From Collinsella aerofaciens (lineage in GTDB: Bacteria > Actinomycetota > Coriobacteriia > Coriobacteriales > Coriobacteriaceae), in contig NZ_OY725712.1 of the NCBI RefSeq assembly GCF_963360655.1, forward strand, positions 124,001 through 188,000: 64,000 nt of DNA. The letters run 5' to 3'. The notes under the pieces were generated by a model that ran no database searches, was not told the DNA's origin, and worked only from the letters and a program-made list of their open reading frames with translations. Position 1 is the first letter of the stretch, and the number at the start of each line of letters is the position of its first letter. The position numbers were made by a program, and so were the translations under genes. This document shows positions 63,661 to 64,000 of the stretch, one piece after another.

Positions 63661-64000
63661 CTAACAGCTGCCAAAGCAGCCGTTAATGTACTCGGTAACG
63701 TTGAACGAACGGTTCGCCCCGAAGGGCTCCCACGAAGCGGGTATGAACCCGCAGCTCCGCGGACAATGGATACGTCTGCAGCACTTAATGTTCGGATGAT
63801 CCTTCGCCGCAAAGACGAGCTTGTGCTCGAGCGGCAGGGCGTCAAAAGCAAGCAGGTCTTCCTCGGTAGCACCGTTCTGGTCGTTCAGCTTGAAAATCAG
63901 CCGGTCGTGATTGACACGTTCCACACGGCTCTGCCATTTGCGACGTGCGGTCGCCTCGTCGTGATGATGGAGCATCTGAAGTTCGATATCGCCTAGACGT
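63661..64000 (-). CDS. DUF1919 family protein (5' end beyond window)
   Basis: C-terminal 112 codons only; the frame is open at the right edge. LGDIELQMLHHHDEATARRK, WQSRVERVNHDRLIFKLNDQ and ALPLEHKLVFAAKDHP match the DUF1919 (exopolysaccharide-type) family pattern. The end has several Cys (IKCCRRIHCPRSCGF). First gene seen of the glycan cluster; 16 bp upstream of the GT4 start. Function not established. Confidence 0.75.
   Translation of the reverse strand, partial: RLGDIELQMLHHHDEATARRKWQSRVERVNHDRLIFKLNDQNGATEEDLLAFDALPLEHKLVFAAKDHPNIKCCRRIHCPRSCGFIPASWEPFGANRSFNVTEYINGCFGSC

Overview
The window looks like a chromosomal segment of a high-GC coriobacterium, most likely Collinsella or a close relative (Coriobacteriia, Actinomycetota). 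This rests on gene content and order, codon use and protein style, not on a marker-gene search. Almost every housekeeping gene lies on the minus strand.

Region by region. (1) 1-7.2 kb: the 5' part of ftsH runs off the left edge. Next come a broken cobalamin adenosyltransferase gene on the plus strand, a MATE exporter, a SpoU-type RNA methyltransferase, the thymidylate pair thyA-folA, and a plus-strand DUF134/NifX-type fusion behind two dyad operators. (2) 7.2-22.1 kb: one long minus-strand housekeeping run (asp23-fakA-recG-rsmD-coaD-coiled-coil protein-yceD-rpmF-plsX-acpP-rnc-smc-ftsY-ffh) that joins fatty-acid supply, ribosome parts, chromosome organisation and the SRP pathway. (3) 22.3-34.4 kb: two identical tRNA-Asn genes, rpoD-dnaG, then ribF-truB-nrnA-rbfA-infB-nusA-rimP. 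The rimP operon has a strong promoter followed by a terminator-like leader hairpin. (4) 34.4-39.5 kb: leuS and guaB, separated by about 370 bp of large inverted repeats and a terminator, then a small ModE/LysR-type regulator. (5) 39.5-44.9 kb: a degenerate trans-sulfuration-type PLP protein and a sucrose module (GH32 hydrolase, PTS EIIBC, LacI repressor) with three LacI-type operators.

(6) 45-55.8 kb is a lower-GC accessory island bounded by about 370-bp imperfect direct repeats. Each repeat holds the 3' end of one hypothetical gene and the 5' end of a transglutaminase-like gene; the left copy is decayed. Inside are two Abi_2-type HEPN proteins (one preceded by a compact structured-RNA candidate), a 541-aa protein with a C-terminal HEPN-like RxxxxxH motif, an Abi-alpha (DUF4393) protein beside a small membrane protein, two unknown proteins, a DUF2188 protein, an IS256 transposase remnant and a nucleoside-deoxyribosyltransferase/TIR-like effector candidate. 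I read this as an anti-phage defence island and the best place to look for something new.

(7) 55.7-64 kb: a secreted transglutaminase-like protein whose 3' end abuts the wreck of a serine-acetyltransferase-type gene, then a minus-strand surface-polysaccharide cluster (LbH acetyltransferase, Wzx-type flippase, deacetylase-like protein, GT4, Wzy-type polymerase, GT4, DUF1919 protein) that runs off the right edge.

No CRISPR array, rRNA operon or prophage was seen. Two dispersed palindromic repeats with the same arm sequence occur about 37 kb apart. All family assignments come from reading motifs; no database search was run.
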